Positions 51,133 to 60,236 of a stretch of DNA of 64,000 nt are shown piece after piece. The notes beneath the pieces are model-generated. The model worked only from the letters and a program-made list of their open reading frames with translations. It was not told the DNA's origin and searched no databases. A program made the translations under genes and the position numbers. The stretch is from the NCBI GenBank assembly GCA_041658685.1, contig JBAZZS010000002.1, forward strand, positions 124,001-188,000, given 5' to 3'. Origin of the DNA: Candidatus Gracilibacteria bacterium. GTDB lineage: Bacteria > Patescibacteriota > Gracilibacteria > UBA1369 > UBA12473. Position 1 is the first letter of the stretch. Each line of letters starts with the position of its first letter.

Positions 51133-52929
51133 TTACTTCCCAAGCAATCGATAGATCGTCTCCGCCACTTCGCCACGCGTCACCGCAGCACCGGGGTTAA
51201 AATTGCCGTCTCCATCCACATCCATCAGCCTATTATCCTTGGAATATTGAACATAGATTGCATACCAGGCGTCTTTTTCGGTGTCCGGATATAAACCGGT
51301 GATGGGATAATCGCCCAAATTCAAACCAAAGGCGCGCGTGAGAATTTTTAAAAATTCCACACGATTCAATGTTCCCCCCGGAAGATAAGTCCCATCGTCA
51401 TAACCTTGAACGATATCCAGACTCAACGCGTAATTTAAATACGACACATACCAACTTCCTTTTTCCACATCACTGAAATCCGGAACACTCTCGTTGGTCG
51501 GAACTTCATATCCAAATCCCAACAACAACATTTTTAAAATTTCCACACGATTCACTTTTTGCTCCGCTCGAAATGTGCCGTCGTCATACCCGGTGATGAT
51601 GCCTTCATCTTTTAAATATTCAATGGCCTCGGCGTATTCGTGCGCCTCACTCACATCTGAAAAAATCAAGCTCCCTTCCAAGTCATCGAGACGAACTCCA
51701 TTATCATTCACGTCAAAAGTCGTTTCAACCCCTTTTACATATCCCACGAAACTCTGACTCGCTCCATCCCCGGGATAATCTCCCAAATAAACCGAACTTG
51801 CCGTGCGTGAGGTTCTCACATCGCACGTTGCTTTTTTCTCCCCATTCACATAAAGCTCCAATCCGCTTTGCGCCCCATATCCGATTTGAATTTCTTGCCA
51901 TTCATATAAATCGAGCGAAGTCCCGCTTGAAATCGTATGCCAGCCGTCTCCGTGTGCACATTCGGAATCTATTGAAGGGGCGTAAAATTGATAATCAAGC
52001 TCCGCATTTTCATTGAGGCTGAGTAAAAAAGAACCGCTGGTTGGAGTTGTGTTCCCTTTCATATCCAAAATGGTTCCTATTTCCGAGGCGTCGTCGATAT
52101 AGAGGTCCAATGTTAAATTCCCGTTTCGAGAAATGCCGTACAAATCGGATAAGTTTAAACCATAAGTGGCTCCCGTGGCATGATAAGCGTAGTCGCTCGG
52201 CCCTTCAACCGAGAATGTACTTCCCAAATAAAACTTAAGCGCTTCTTCCACATACACCCCCAATTCATTCATGACGGAAAGCGTTTCTTCATAATTTTCC
52301 AAATACGTGAGATAAGCGGAAACGTTATTTTTTAAATATTGCCCTGCGGTTCGATAAAAATTTACAATAATGATCACATTATCGTAATAGCGAACGAAAT
52401 GAAGACTCCCGGCCTCGAGAGACCGATATTTAATGAGATCACTGGCGGTGGCGGACTCCGTATAATAAGAAAAATAATCCGCGCCTTCGGATTTCTTAAT
52501 CCAATTTCCGTTCAAAAAATTGCCGGACGCGGCCCACAAATTGAATTGAAGTTGCGCTGCATTTTCAGAGGCCATGGGAAGAATGTAGGCATTGATCGTA
52601 GGCAATTCATCGCCAAATTCCGGGGCTTGGTCGAAAAGCGCTTCGTAAGTGACCTCAATCCCGGACGTGACGGTCATATTGCTGCGACTCACTTCTTGCC
52701 AAGTGGAATGATATTCAAGCCCGGAAAGATAACCCGGATCCGGAAAAAGATAATCAAGGTTGGTTTGAAGATCGCCCAATGTGACTACGGTTTCTCCTGT
52801 GGCCGCCTCGGTGGTTTGGAAAAATGAAAACGCTTGCGCCCCGGGGACGACCATGGAAAACGAAAATAAAAAAAGAACGAAAAAAGAGAAAAGTCGTAAG
52901 GATTGAAATGAAGAAAATATTTTTTGCAT
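51133..52929 (-). CDS. Secreted SLH-domain protein with LamG-like domain
   Basis: A 598-residue cell-surface protein. The signal peptide spans about residues 1-33 (ending VVPGAQA). The N-terminal half (45-230) has no recognised domain. Residues about 245-400 look like a concanavalin/LamG fold (NLTLDLYIDDASEIGTIL, WQEIQIGYGAQSGLELYVNGEKK). Three SLH domains end the protein (about 420-598; GYDDGTF, NRVEILKML, GYDDGTYLPGGTLNRVEF, TRGEVAETIYRLLGK). Here SLH is C-terminal, unlike the S-layer protein at 3491-7300. The ATG at 52929 is chosen because it starts the signal peptide. A glycan-binding surface role is likely. Confidence 0.85.
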   Translation of the reverse strand: MQKIFSSFQSLRLFSFFVLFLFSFSMVVPGAQAFSFFQTTEAATGETVVTLGDLQTNLDYLFPDPGYLSGLEYHSTWQEVSRSNMTVTSGIEVTYEALFDQAPEFGDELPTINAYILPMASENAAQLQFNLWAASGNFLNGNWIKKSEGADYFSYYTESATASDLIKYRSLEAGSLHFVRYYDNVIIIVNFYRTAGQYLKNNVSAYLTYLENYEETLSVMNELGVYVEEALKFYLGSTFSVEGPSDYAYHATGATYGLNLSDLYGISRNGNLTLDLYIDDASEIGTILDMKGNTTPTSGSFLLSLNENAELDYQFYAPSIDSECAHGDGWHTISSGTSLDLYEWQEIQIGYGAQSGLELYVNGEKKATCDVRTSRTASSVYLGDYPGDGASQSFVGYVKGVETTFDVNDNGVRLDDLEGSLIFSDVSEAHEYAEAIEYLKDEGIITGYDDGTFRAEQKVNRVEILKMLLLGFGYEVPTNESVPDFSDVEKGSWYVSYLNYALSLDIVQGYDDGTYLPGGTLNRVEFLKILTRAFGLNLGDYPITGLYPDTEKDAWYAIYVQYSKDNRLMDVDGDGNFNPGAAVTRGEVAETIYRLLGK

Positions 52930-52978
52930 AATGAAAGGAAAATTCGGGGGAAAAAAGGCGGGAAGAAATACGGGATGC

Positions 52979-53011
52979 GTCACTTTGCGCCGCGTTGCGG
53001 CGCTGCGTGAC
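52979..53011. repeat. CCGCAACGCGG hairpin in the divergent SLH/dgt gap
   Basis: GTCAC/GTGAC outer arms, GCGCCGC-GTT-GCGGCGC inside. Read on the other strand the core is CCGC-AAC-GCGG, as after recA and in element D. It lies 50 bases before the SLH gene ATG and 68 before dgt. Confidence 0.6.
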
Positions 53012-53078
53012 TACTATAGCATTTTTTTAATTGTGAAGGTATTTTTTTAATAGCCTCATCAGATAGATTAAAAAGGTT

Positions 53079-54209
53079 ATGATTTTCGATCGAGACCGCC
53101 AGTTCCAACACGAAGCCCTTTTATTGGCTCCTTACGGGATAAAAAGCCAGTTTTCCCGTGGACGCGAACACTCCGAGCCGGACGATCCGATGCGCACCCC
53201 GTTCCAAAAAGACCGCGACCGCATCATCCATTCTCGTGCGTTTCGCCGACTTAAAATGAAAACTCAAGTGTTTGTGGCCCACTATGGCGACCATTATCGA
53301 ACCCGCCTCACCCACAGTATGGAAGTGGCGCAAATCAGTCGCGATGTGGCGCGCGCACTGGGTCTCAACGAAGATCTTGCCGAAACCATTGCCCTGGCAC
53401 ACGACCTTGGCCACACCCCTTTCGGGCATGCGGGAGAAGAAACCCTCAATCAATTGCTTCAGCCTTTCGGCCTGCGTTTTGAACACAATGAACAAAGTCG
53501 CCGTATCGTTGAAAAACTCGAATGCGTGTATCCGAATTTTTGCGGACTCAATCTCACGTTTGAGGTGCGACAAGGCCTCATGAAACACCAAACACCGTGG
53601 GACCAAAATCACAAAGAATTCAAAGGCGCGAGCCTCGAGGCGGCGGTCGTGAACCTCGCGGACGAAATCGCGTACACCAATCATGACGTGGACGATGGCC
53701 TGCGTTCCGGAATTTTAAAAGAACGTGACCTTGAACCGCTTGGGCTCTGGCAAAACGCCACTGAATTGGTTTTTAATCATTATGGAAGAATTTCCGACCC
53801 TTCGATCCGTTGGTCTCGCCTTGTGAGCCAAATGATCGGAGTCATGATTCAAGATCTTATCGCTCATTCATCCCAAAAAATCGACTCCGCACATTTAAAA
53901 TCTCCGGAGGATGTTTATCGCAGTTCCGAATCGTGGATTTCTTTCAGCCCTAAACAAGCTCAGTTTAATCGAGAGATGCAATCGTTTTTAATGCAAAATC
54001 TTTATTTTCATCCTCGGGTTTTAAAACGTTCGCAAGACGGCCAAAAAATCCTCGAAAAATTATTTAAAACGTATCACAAAAATCCCGGAAAACTCCCGCT
54101 TGAAGCGCAACTTCTCATCCGATCCGGTGAAAAGCCGGAAATTGTGATTAAGGATTATATCGCCGGCATGACGGATGAGTTCGCAAAAAAATCATTGAAG
54201 GAAATGTAA
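53079..54209 (+). CDS. dgt: Deoxyguanosinetriphosphate triphosphohydrolase-like protein
   Basis: A 376-residue HD-domain enzyme hydrolysing dNTPs to nucleosides and triphosphate. The metal site is visible as His in YRTRLTHSMEVAQISR, then HDLGHTPFGHAGE (HD pair) and the Asp of DEIAYTNHDVDDGL. RGREHSEPDDPMRTPFQKDRDRIIHSRAFRRL is the usual N-terminus. Length matches the short dGTPase type. TAGATT ends nine bases before the ATG, suggesting a very short leader. nrdR lies about 5.5 kb on; both affect dNTP pools. Confidence 0.93.
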   Translation: MIFDRDRQFQHEALLLAPYGIKSQFSRGREHSEPDDPMRTPFQKDRDRIIHSRAFRRLKMKTQVFVAHYGDHYRTRLTHSMEVAQISRDVARALGLNEDLAETIALAHDLGHTPFGHAGEETLNQLLQPFGLRFEHNEQSRRIVEKLECVYPNFCGLNLTFEVRQGLMKHQTPWDQNHKEFKGASLEAAVVNLADEIAYTNHDVDDGLRSGILKERDLEPLGLWQNATELVFNHYGRISDPSIRWSRLVSQMIGVMIQDLIAHSSQKIDSAHLKSPEDVYRSSESWISFSPKQAQFNREMQSFLMQNLYFHPRVLKRSQDGQKILEKLFKTYHKNPGKLPLEAQLLIRSGEKPEIVIKDYIAGMTDEFAKKSLKEM

Positions 54210-54283
54210 AGAGGCGCTTGTAAGAATTCCTAAAATTTCATGTTAATATTGAATGGATTTTATTCTTTCTTTTCATCTTTTTT

Positions 54284-56491
54284 ATGTCCAAAAAATATTA
54301 TTTTATCGCTTTTTTACTTGCCCTCACTGCTTTTGGCGGGACGTTTTGGGCGTTGGAACGACAAAACACCTCAACTTCCGATCGCATCGAATCCAATGAT
54401 GTGATCACGGAAGAAAATTCTACGGAAGAACAAGGCGCGATTTCTCGGGATGCGGTTTCTGAAATTCTTGCTCCGGCATGGACGGGGGTAATCTTGGCGG
54501 AAAATAATTATGAAGAAGGGGCCGAAGTGACCACTCGACAAGTAGCGTTTGAAAAAACAGCGACGTATTCCATGAACGCTTATTTGGGGTTCCCATCCGG
54601 AGGAAACACCCTCAAAACCCACGGGCTTTGTTATGATGAAAGTCTTGATCAAGGCTACATTGCCGGGATTATGACCTCCACGATCGCGGTGTTTAAAGGG
54701 GATGAGGTTACTTCTTATGTAGACACGGGATTGGGGGCTGGAGACTTTTTAATTAAAGATTTATTTTGCGACAATGGGGTGGTGTGGGTGGTGACGGACG
54801 GGGATGCGGTCAAAATCGATGGGAATTCCCTCGAAGTGGTGGGACAACTTACGCTTGAGCCTAATGGTTTTTCTTCTGCAACCTACTTTGATGCTAAAAA
54901 TCAGCGAATTGTTTTCCCGATCCCGGATACGGCTTCGTACGATATTTACGATTCCGAAACCCTTGAAAAAATCGCTTCACTTCCCCTCAATCGAGGCGCC
55001 ATTTTTACCATGGCGGATGGGAATTTTCTCACCCTGAATTATCCGGAAAAAAATGCGAACGGAGTTTATGAAGCTACGATTTTGGATGGGACCACACTTA
55101 AAGAAATCAACTCTTTTACCATTGAAGGCGGCGTGGGCGCCCTGGATGAAGCCTACGATCCCGTGCTGGAAGAATTATGGGTTTTAACACAGGGCGATCG
55201 CCTTGCGGTTTATGATTTGGCTCAACTCAAGGCCAAACCCATTGTCATTGATATTTCTGAAATTCCCGATGCCCATCGAATCGCTTTGACTCAAGATCAA
55301 GTCGTTGTTTTAACTGAAAAAGGATTTGATTATGAAGGGGCCAATGATTTCCGCGGAGGGATCGGGATCGTAGATCGCGACACTAAAAAAGTCACGGGCA
55401 CGATTGAATTGCCGTCTCATCACGGAGCCATGGATCTCGATTTGGTGAACCATAAAGTTTATATCACCAATAACGGCGATAACTCGATCAGTCGAGTGGA
55501 TCTTTCCACGCTTACTTTGGAAACCGTGATCGAGGCCGGGAGTTCAACGGAAAGTGGTGCGATTGCGAATGACGGGAGTCTTTTTCTCCGCAATCGGTTG
55601 GGGGGAAATTCGATCATGCATTTTGATCCGAATTCCGGGGATTTTACCGACATTCCCGTGCAATCGGCCTGGCCGGTGGGAGTGGTCTACAGCAAAAACC
55701 TGAATCAAGTTTTTACGTTCGACTTTTTGGGAAGTTCGGTGAGTTCCATTGATCCCGAAGCCAATGAAATCACTGCCACGTACAGCCTTGGCGTTCCGGA
55801 CGGATCCACGGATGGTGTGGGAGATATGGCCTACGATTACACGCGCGATATCGTGTATGCCTCGATCCCGGAACAAAACATTGTCATGGTTCTGGACGCG
55901 GCCAGCGGGTCTGTGATCAAAAAAATTGAAATTGAAGATTACCTAACTGAGGGGAGTTATGCCGAATTGGGAGGGCCCGCCCAATTGGTGGTGGGAACGT
56001 ATGAACCCTTGGCCAAACTTTTAGTTTACGTCAAAGAGGTGCACACGCTTTTTGTGTACGATGGGTTGAATGATTTTTCCCTTGAAAAAACCATTAACGT
56101 TGATACGGATTCGGATCCCATTTCCAGGGTCGCTCTCGAAAATTTCCCTTACGGAATGGAGGTGGATCAAACGTACGACCGCATTTATTTGGGACCCATG
56201 ATCTACGATGCCAAAACATTTGAATTGCTCGGTAAATTAACCTATGGCCAAAGTGTTGCGGCCATCGATGTTGAGGATGGCATTTTATTCACCGTTTCCG
56301 TGAATGGCAAAAAGAACGATGAAGAAACCTTGTACGCGCTCGATTTTGGAGGTGATCTTTTGGGCCAAATGACGCTCAGCGAAAATCAATATGTTAAGCC
56401 GCGTTTTGCCTTTGATGCCACGCGTGGCGTTTTGTATGCGTTTTACATGGTGCCGTCCGAAGTGTGGATGATTGATCCTTTTGCGGAGTAA
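54284..56491 (+). CDS. Secreted or membrane-anchored beta-propeller protein
   Basis: A 735-residue protein. Residues 5-25 are a signal anchor (no clear cleavage site). From about 80 a beta-propeller runs with YVTN/YncE-like blades (HKVYITNNGDNSISRVDLSTL, RDIVYASIPEQNIVMVLDAASG, YDRIYLGPMIYDAKTFELLG). Such folds bind ligands or partners outside the membrane; no catalytic site is evident. It follows dgt by 74 bases and may read through from it. No Shine-Dalgarno; the leader is T-rich. Confidence 0.75.
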   Translation: MSKKYYFIAFLLALTAFGGTFWALERQNTSTSDRIESNDVITEENSTEEQGAISRDAVSEILAPAWTGVILAENNYEEGAEVTTRQVAFEKTATYSMNAYLGFPSGGNTLKTHGLCYDESLDQGYIAGIMTSTIAVFKGDEVTSYVDTGLGAGDFLIKDLFCDNGVVWVVTDGDAVKIDGNSLEVVGQLTLEPNGFSSATYFDAKNQRIVFPIPDTASYDIYDSETLEKIASLPLNRGAIFTMADGNFLTLNYPEKNANGVYEATILDGTTLKEINSFTIEGGVGALDEAYDPVLEELWVLTQGDRLAVYDLAQLKAKPIVIDISEIPDAHRIALTQDQVVVLTEKGFDYEGANDFRGGIGIVDRDTKKVTGTIELPSHHGAMDLDLVNHKVYITNNGDNSISRVDLSTLTLETVIEAGSSTESGAIANDGSLFLRNRLGGNSIMHFDPNSGDFTDIPVQSAWPVGVVYSKNLNQVFTFDFLGSSVSSIDPEANEITATYSLGVPDGSTDGVGDMAYDYTRDIVYASIPEQNIVMVLDAASGSVIKKIEIEDYLTEGSYAELGGPAQLVVGTYEPLAKLLVYVKEVHTLFVYDGLNDFSLEKTINVDTDSDPISRVALENFPYGMEVDQTYDRIYLGPMIYDAKTFELLGKLTYGQSVAAIDVEDGILFTVSVNGKKNDEETLYALDFGGDLLGQMTLSENQYVKPRFAFDATRGVLYAFYMVPSEVWMIDPFAE

Positions 56492-56530
56492 AATCGCTTC
56501 CCTTTGGACTCATTTTGTGCTAAAATTATT

Positions 56531-56549
56531 AGATTCCTAAAAAGAATCT
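56531..56549. promoter_or_regulatory. Inverted repeat at the promoter of the 56589 gene
   Basis: AGATTC and GAATCT arms around a 7-base centre. They lie just after a candidate promoter (TTGGAC, 17-base spacer, TATTAG) and 40 bases before the ATG. It could be an operator or the 5' hairpin of the mRNA. Confidence 0.4.
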
Positions 56550-56588
56550 TTGTTCCAAAAACAAAAATTAAACTTAAAATCATTCCTT

Positions 56589-59588
56589 ATGGGACTCAAT
56601 AACTATCATGAAGCCGTAACCGGTGAGGATCGCTCCGAACAATACCCTCGCGAAAGACGCCGAGAGTATCGGAAAGACCGCCGTGAAGCGGGTCGTGAGG
56701 CCGCCCGTGCGGAAGACTGGGGTGAAAAACGATTCGCTCGCGCCAAAGGCAAAGCCGATGAAGCGCTGGAGCAAGCCGTAACAGAGAATCTTCAATTGTC
56801 GGTGAAATTTTTAAAAGAATACAAAGAACTCAAGGATCGCTACAACGAACTGGATCAATCCGGGAATCTCCGCTCCAAAGAAGGCCGCCAAGTGAAACGT
56901 GAATATAAGAAAAAATTACGCCAACTTCGACAAACATTACGTCGTCATGTGGACGATGCGTTGTTGACCAAAGAGGAAGCCACTCTTTTGAAGGAAATCG
57001 GAGTGAATAAAGATCTAAAAGAAGACATTAGAGAAAAAACAACGGAAGAAAGCATCGAAGCTGACAAGAAAAAAGCCTTGCGGGAACTCCAAGACGCCAT
57101 AGAAGAGGGAAAACCGAAAGAAGAACCTCAAAAACCTCTGCGCAAAAAAAAGGGCCGTGGAAGATCCTCCACCGGAGGAGGGACCGGAATCGGGAATCCC
57201 CCGGCCACAGACGAAAATGAAAACGATAAGGCTAAGCAACCCCCCAAGACGCCTGCGGAAACCGATCCGAATAAAGGTGGCGTTGTTCCGAAAAAACCGG
57301 AAGACGTTGACGATGCAGACACTAATGCCGGAAAAATCAACGATGGACTCTCCAATGCCTTAAAAGGAGGAGCTGGGGTTATTCCCGATGGCGGAAGAAC
57401 ACCTGAAACCCCCGAGGAAAAGTTGGCGCGAGAAAAAGCGGAAAAAGAAAAGAAAGAAATGGAAACACTTTCGGGCGAAGTGGAAAAAGCCTTAAATGAA
57501 TACCGTAAACAAGTGCGCGATTTCCGTCCTCTGATTGAGGAGGGAAAAGTGGGCGCTTTTTCATTTAAAAAAGTGGAAGAGGCGGGATTGACGGCTCGCG
57601 ACGGAAAACTTACAACCGATTTTGATGCATTTACAAAAGCGATTGCGGATAAAAAGCCGATCGATCAAATCAGGAAAGAAGGCCTAGCCCTTAAAACAGC
57701 ATTGGCTGAACAGGCAATGCCGGAGCTGGCGTCTTATAAAGAGGTGTATGAAAAAGCGGGAGAAATTGAGAAAAAGAGAGCCGATTATACTGAAAAGGTT
57801 GACGCTCTCAAGGCCGCTTATCCGGGGGGAGAAGAAAAATTAAAGGAACAACTCGGGCCGGAATACGAAGCCTTGCAACAAACACCGGCCGCTATTGAGG
57901 CCGCTCTAAAAGAATTCAATTCTGCGGAGACCTTGGATAAACAAAAAGCCGCATTGGAACAAATGACCAAAGCCATTGAAAAAGGAGAAGCCGATCGTGC
58001 CGTGATTGAAGAAACGGTTTCCATTTATTTCAATGGAAATAGAACCCTCCCGGAAATCACGCAAAGCTTGGCCGCCGCAGGGATTACCTTGGATGAAAAT
58101 GCTTCATTTTTACAGGGGCAAATTTCCAGCCAAGCCGCCCACCCATTGAGTGGATGGCTGGCAGGCAAAGGACTTTTCGGCAATATTTCCGCCGGTTTTG
58201 ATCGAATCCGCGACGATATTTATCATGCACGGTTTTTGGGCGGGAATCCTCCCGATACACAAATCGCCAATCTCCCCGAAGCGAAAGTTCTTGATGAAGC
58301 CTCTTTAAAACTCGCAAATGCTCAAAATAAATTCAATGATAAATCCTCCACTCTTGAAATGAGACGGGATGCCTTAAAGGAAATGCGTACGGCTCAGGAT
58401 GAGACATATCAAGCGGAACGCACCTTTGAACAAAAAATGGATGAATTGGGCCAAAAGGTCGAAGGCTATGCCACGAGCAAAAAAGCCAGCTATCTTGGTC
58501 GAGGGCTTTCAGCAATCCCGTTTTTCAACCTTGATTTGGATGAAATGAGTACCGTGGAATGGGCTGAGAAAGGAATGGGGAGAAAAATTGTTGCACCCTT
58601 ACTCGGATTTGCACGCGGAGCCGAAGGGTTGGTAAAGTTGGGTGCCGGAGTTGTAATAGGAATACCCATGGCTTTGACCGTTACTCCTCTCTCTCAGGCT
58701 AAAAATGTATATGATGTTGTTTTTGGTGATAAAACATTAGGAGAGGGATGGAACCATGCTCGTGAAATTACCGATAATAATACTTTGACTCAAACCCTCA
58801 CCAATGTTATCTGGGATGGGGTCTTAAAAACCGTTGTGCTTGGGCCCTCTATTTTTCTTGCTAATAAAATAGCAGGCGACAAGGCGCCCGCCTTTAGTAA
58901 AGGGATGTATAAATGGGCTTTTGAAAATAATTCTTTTATTGGAGGACTTAAATATTTGGTCGGTTCCGAAGGCACCGGATCGGTTCATGACAGTGGTTAT
59001 TTCCGTGCCGGTGAAAGTATTCATACCGTATTAACGGCGCTTCTTCTTGGGCGTGCTGTAAGAGGGGCAAGAGCTACTGTGCCAACAGAGCCAGCACCAA
59101 CTCCAAATCTTGGTTTCGCTGAAGCAGGGATAGATGCATTTGCAAATCAAGTCGCGGATGGATTCATCCGTGATCTTCCTGGGGTACCTTCATTAAGCGC
59201 AGTGGCTGGGACTTCCGTCCCTTATCTTGCTCCTACAGCAACTCTTTCCACAATCGCGAATCAAAAAAATGAGGAATATAAAACCCTTGCTCATCGCAAT
59301 GCGGTGGGAGAAAAGGGACGTGTAACCATGGAAGCCTGGGCTACTTCCGTGATTGAAAAATGGAAGGGTAAAACGCCGGATGATTTAGACAAACATCCCG
59401 AGGGCCCCTTTTATATTGCAGGAAATGACATTCGTTTTTCTCAAAACTTTGAATTATTTAATGATGATATTTCCATCCCTCAAAACATTTTCCCGAAAAA
59501 AGATTTAAATGTCATGACTGCGCTTTTGAATAAAAAATGGAAGGAATTAAAGGGAGACGAAAAAGAAGAAGAAAAAATCGCCGCCTAA
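56589..59588 (+). CDS. Very large charged helical protein with hydrophobic segment, function unknown
   Basis: A 999-residue protein from the ATG at 56589. The first 180 residues are extremely Arg/Glu/Lys-rich and helical (ERRREYRKDRREAGREAARA). Residues 180-300 are a disordered Lys/Pro/Gly linker, then long coiled-coil stretches (300-500). A region at about 670-800 contains Gly/Ala/Val-rich hydrophobic helices (LVKLGAGVVIGIPMALTVTPLS) that may touch or cross the membrane. The C-terminus returns to charged helices (KKWKELKGDEKEEEKIAA). There is no signal peptide. No family recognised; a scaffold or cytoskeletal protein is one guess. A strong terminator follows. Confidence 0.7.
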   Translation: MGLNNYHEAVTGEDRSEQYPRERRREYRKDRREAGREAARAEDWGEKRFARAKGKADEALEQAVTENLQLSVKFLKEYKELKDRYNELDQSGNLRSKEGRQVKREYKKKLRQLRQTLRRHVDDALLTKEEATLLKEIGVNKDLKEDIREKTTEESIEADKKKALRELQDAIEEGKPKEEPQKPLRKKKGRGRSSTGGGTGIGNPPATDENENDKAKQPPKTPAETDPNKGGVVPKKPEDVDDADTNAGKINDGLSNALKGGAGVIPDGGRTPETPEEKLAREKAEKEKKEMETLSGEVEKALNEYRKQVRDFRPLIEEGKVGAFSFKKVEEAGLTARDGKLTTDFDAFTKAIADKKPIDQIRKEGLALKTALAEQAMPELASYKEVYEKAGEIEKKRADYTEKVDALKAAYPGGEEKLKEQLGPEYEALQQTPAAIEAALKEFNSAETLDKQKAALEQMTKAIEKGEADRAVIEETVSIYFNGNRTLPEITQSLAAAGITLDENASFLQGQISSQAAHPLSGWLAGKGLFGNISAGFDRIRDDIYHARFLGGNPPDTQIANLPEAKVLDEASLKLANAQNKFNDKSSTLEMRRDALKEMRTAQDETYQAERTFEQKMDELGQKVEGYATSKKASYLGRGLSAIPFFNLDLDEMSTVEWAEKGMGRKIVAPLLGFARGAEGLVKLGAGVVIGIPMALTVTPLSQAKNVYDVVFGDKTLGEGWNHAREITDNNTLTQTLTNVIWDGVLKTVVLGPSIFLANKIAGDKAPAFSKGMYKWAFENNSFIGGLKYLVGSEGTGSVHDSGYFRAGESIHTVLTALLLGRAVRGARATVPTEPAPTPNLGFAEAGIDAFANQVADGFIRDLPGVPSLSAVAGTSVPYLAPTATLSTIANQKNEEYKTLAHRNAVGEKGRVTMEAWATSVIEKWKGKTPDDLDKHPEGPFYIAGNDIRFSQNFELFNDDISIPQNIFPKKDLNVMTALLNKKWKELKGDEKEEEKIAA

Positions 59589-59610
59589 AAAACTTCACAC
59601 ATCTTTTTAA

Positions 59611-59636
59611 GCCGCCTCCCCTCGAGGCGGCTTTTT
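59611..59636 (+). terminator. Rho-independent terminator
   Basis: GCCGCCT, loop CCCCTCG, AGGCGGC and TTTTT, 23 bases after the 999-residue gene. Confidence 0.88.
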
Positions 59637-59667
59637 AAACCTGCTCGCCCTCGCCCTCATTTTCCCG

Positions 59668-59673
59668 TATAAT
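59668..59673 (+). promoter_or_regulatory. Candidate -10 box of a leaderless nrdR promoter
   Basis: TATAAT followed by six bases (CCGGCC) and the nrdR ATG; predicted start at 59680. No good -35 is seen in the preceding CT-rich stretch. Confidence 0.5.
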
Positions 59674-59679
59674 CCGGCC

Positions 59680-60126
59680 ATGCTCTGCCCCAAATGCAAA
59701 AAAGCCGAGACGCGCGTGATCGATTCCCGCGACACCAATGAAGGCCGCGAGGTTCGCCGCCGCCGCGAATGTGAAAAATGCGGGTTCCGATTCACCACGT
59801 TTGAACAAATCGAGACCTCCAATTTTATCGTGATCAAAAAAGACGGATCTCGTGAGCCATACCAACGCCAAAAAATCGAATCCGGCGTCTGGAAATCGTG
59901 CGAAAAACGCCCGGTGACCGAAGCCCAAGTGGAAGCGTTGCTCAACAATCTCGAAGACGGCTGGAGTTCGCTGGGCAAAGAAATCCCGTCAAAACTCATT
60001 GGCGAACACCTGATGGAAGCGCTTAAAACCCTCGATGAAGTGGCGTACATCCGATTCGCGTCCGTGTACCGACAATTCAAAGATGTGGAGTCATTCAAAG
60101 CGGAATTATCAAAATTATTGGATTAA
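59680..60126 (+). CDS. nrdR: Transcriptional repressor NrdR
   Basis: A 148-residue repressor of ribonucleotide reductase genes. The zinc ribbon uses Cys3, Cys6, Cys31 and Cys34 (CPKC, CEKC). DSRDTNEGREVRRRRECEKCGFRFTTFE is the family signature. The ATP-cone (about 49-139, VIKKDGSREPYQRQKI) senses ATP/dATP. Length is standard. No ribonucleotide reductase gene lies in the window, so its targets are elsewhere. Confidence 0.97.
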   Translation: MLCPKCKKAETRVIDSRDTNEGREVRRRRECEKCGFRFTTFEQIETSNFIVIKKDGSREPYQRQKIESGVWKSCEKRPVTEAQVEALLNNLEDGWSSLGKEIPSKLIGEHLMEALKTLDEVAYIRFASVYRQFKDVESFKAELSKLLD

Positions 60127-60132
60127 AAAAAT

Positions 60133-60184
60133 TTGCCTTAAGCTTCTCTTTTAGTGTATAATATGTAGAAATATAAATTCTACA
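60133..60184 (+). promoter_or_regulatory. Promoter and palindrome of the L,D-transpeptidase gene
   Basis: TTGCCT (60133-60138), 18-base spacer, TATAAT (60157-60162). TGTAGAA and TTCTACA arms around 7 bases (60164-60184) straddle the expected start near 60169, the position of a repressor operator. The leader to the ATG is about 68 bases. Confidence 0.6.
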
Positions 60185-60236
60185 GGTTGGATTTATAAAA
60201 CATGCCCACTCCGAAACCAAAATCAAACCATTAGAT

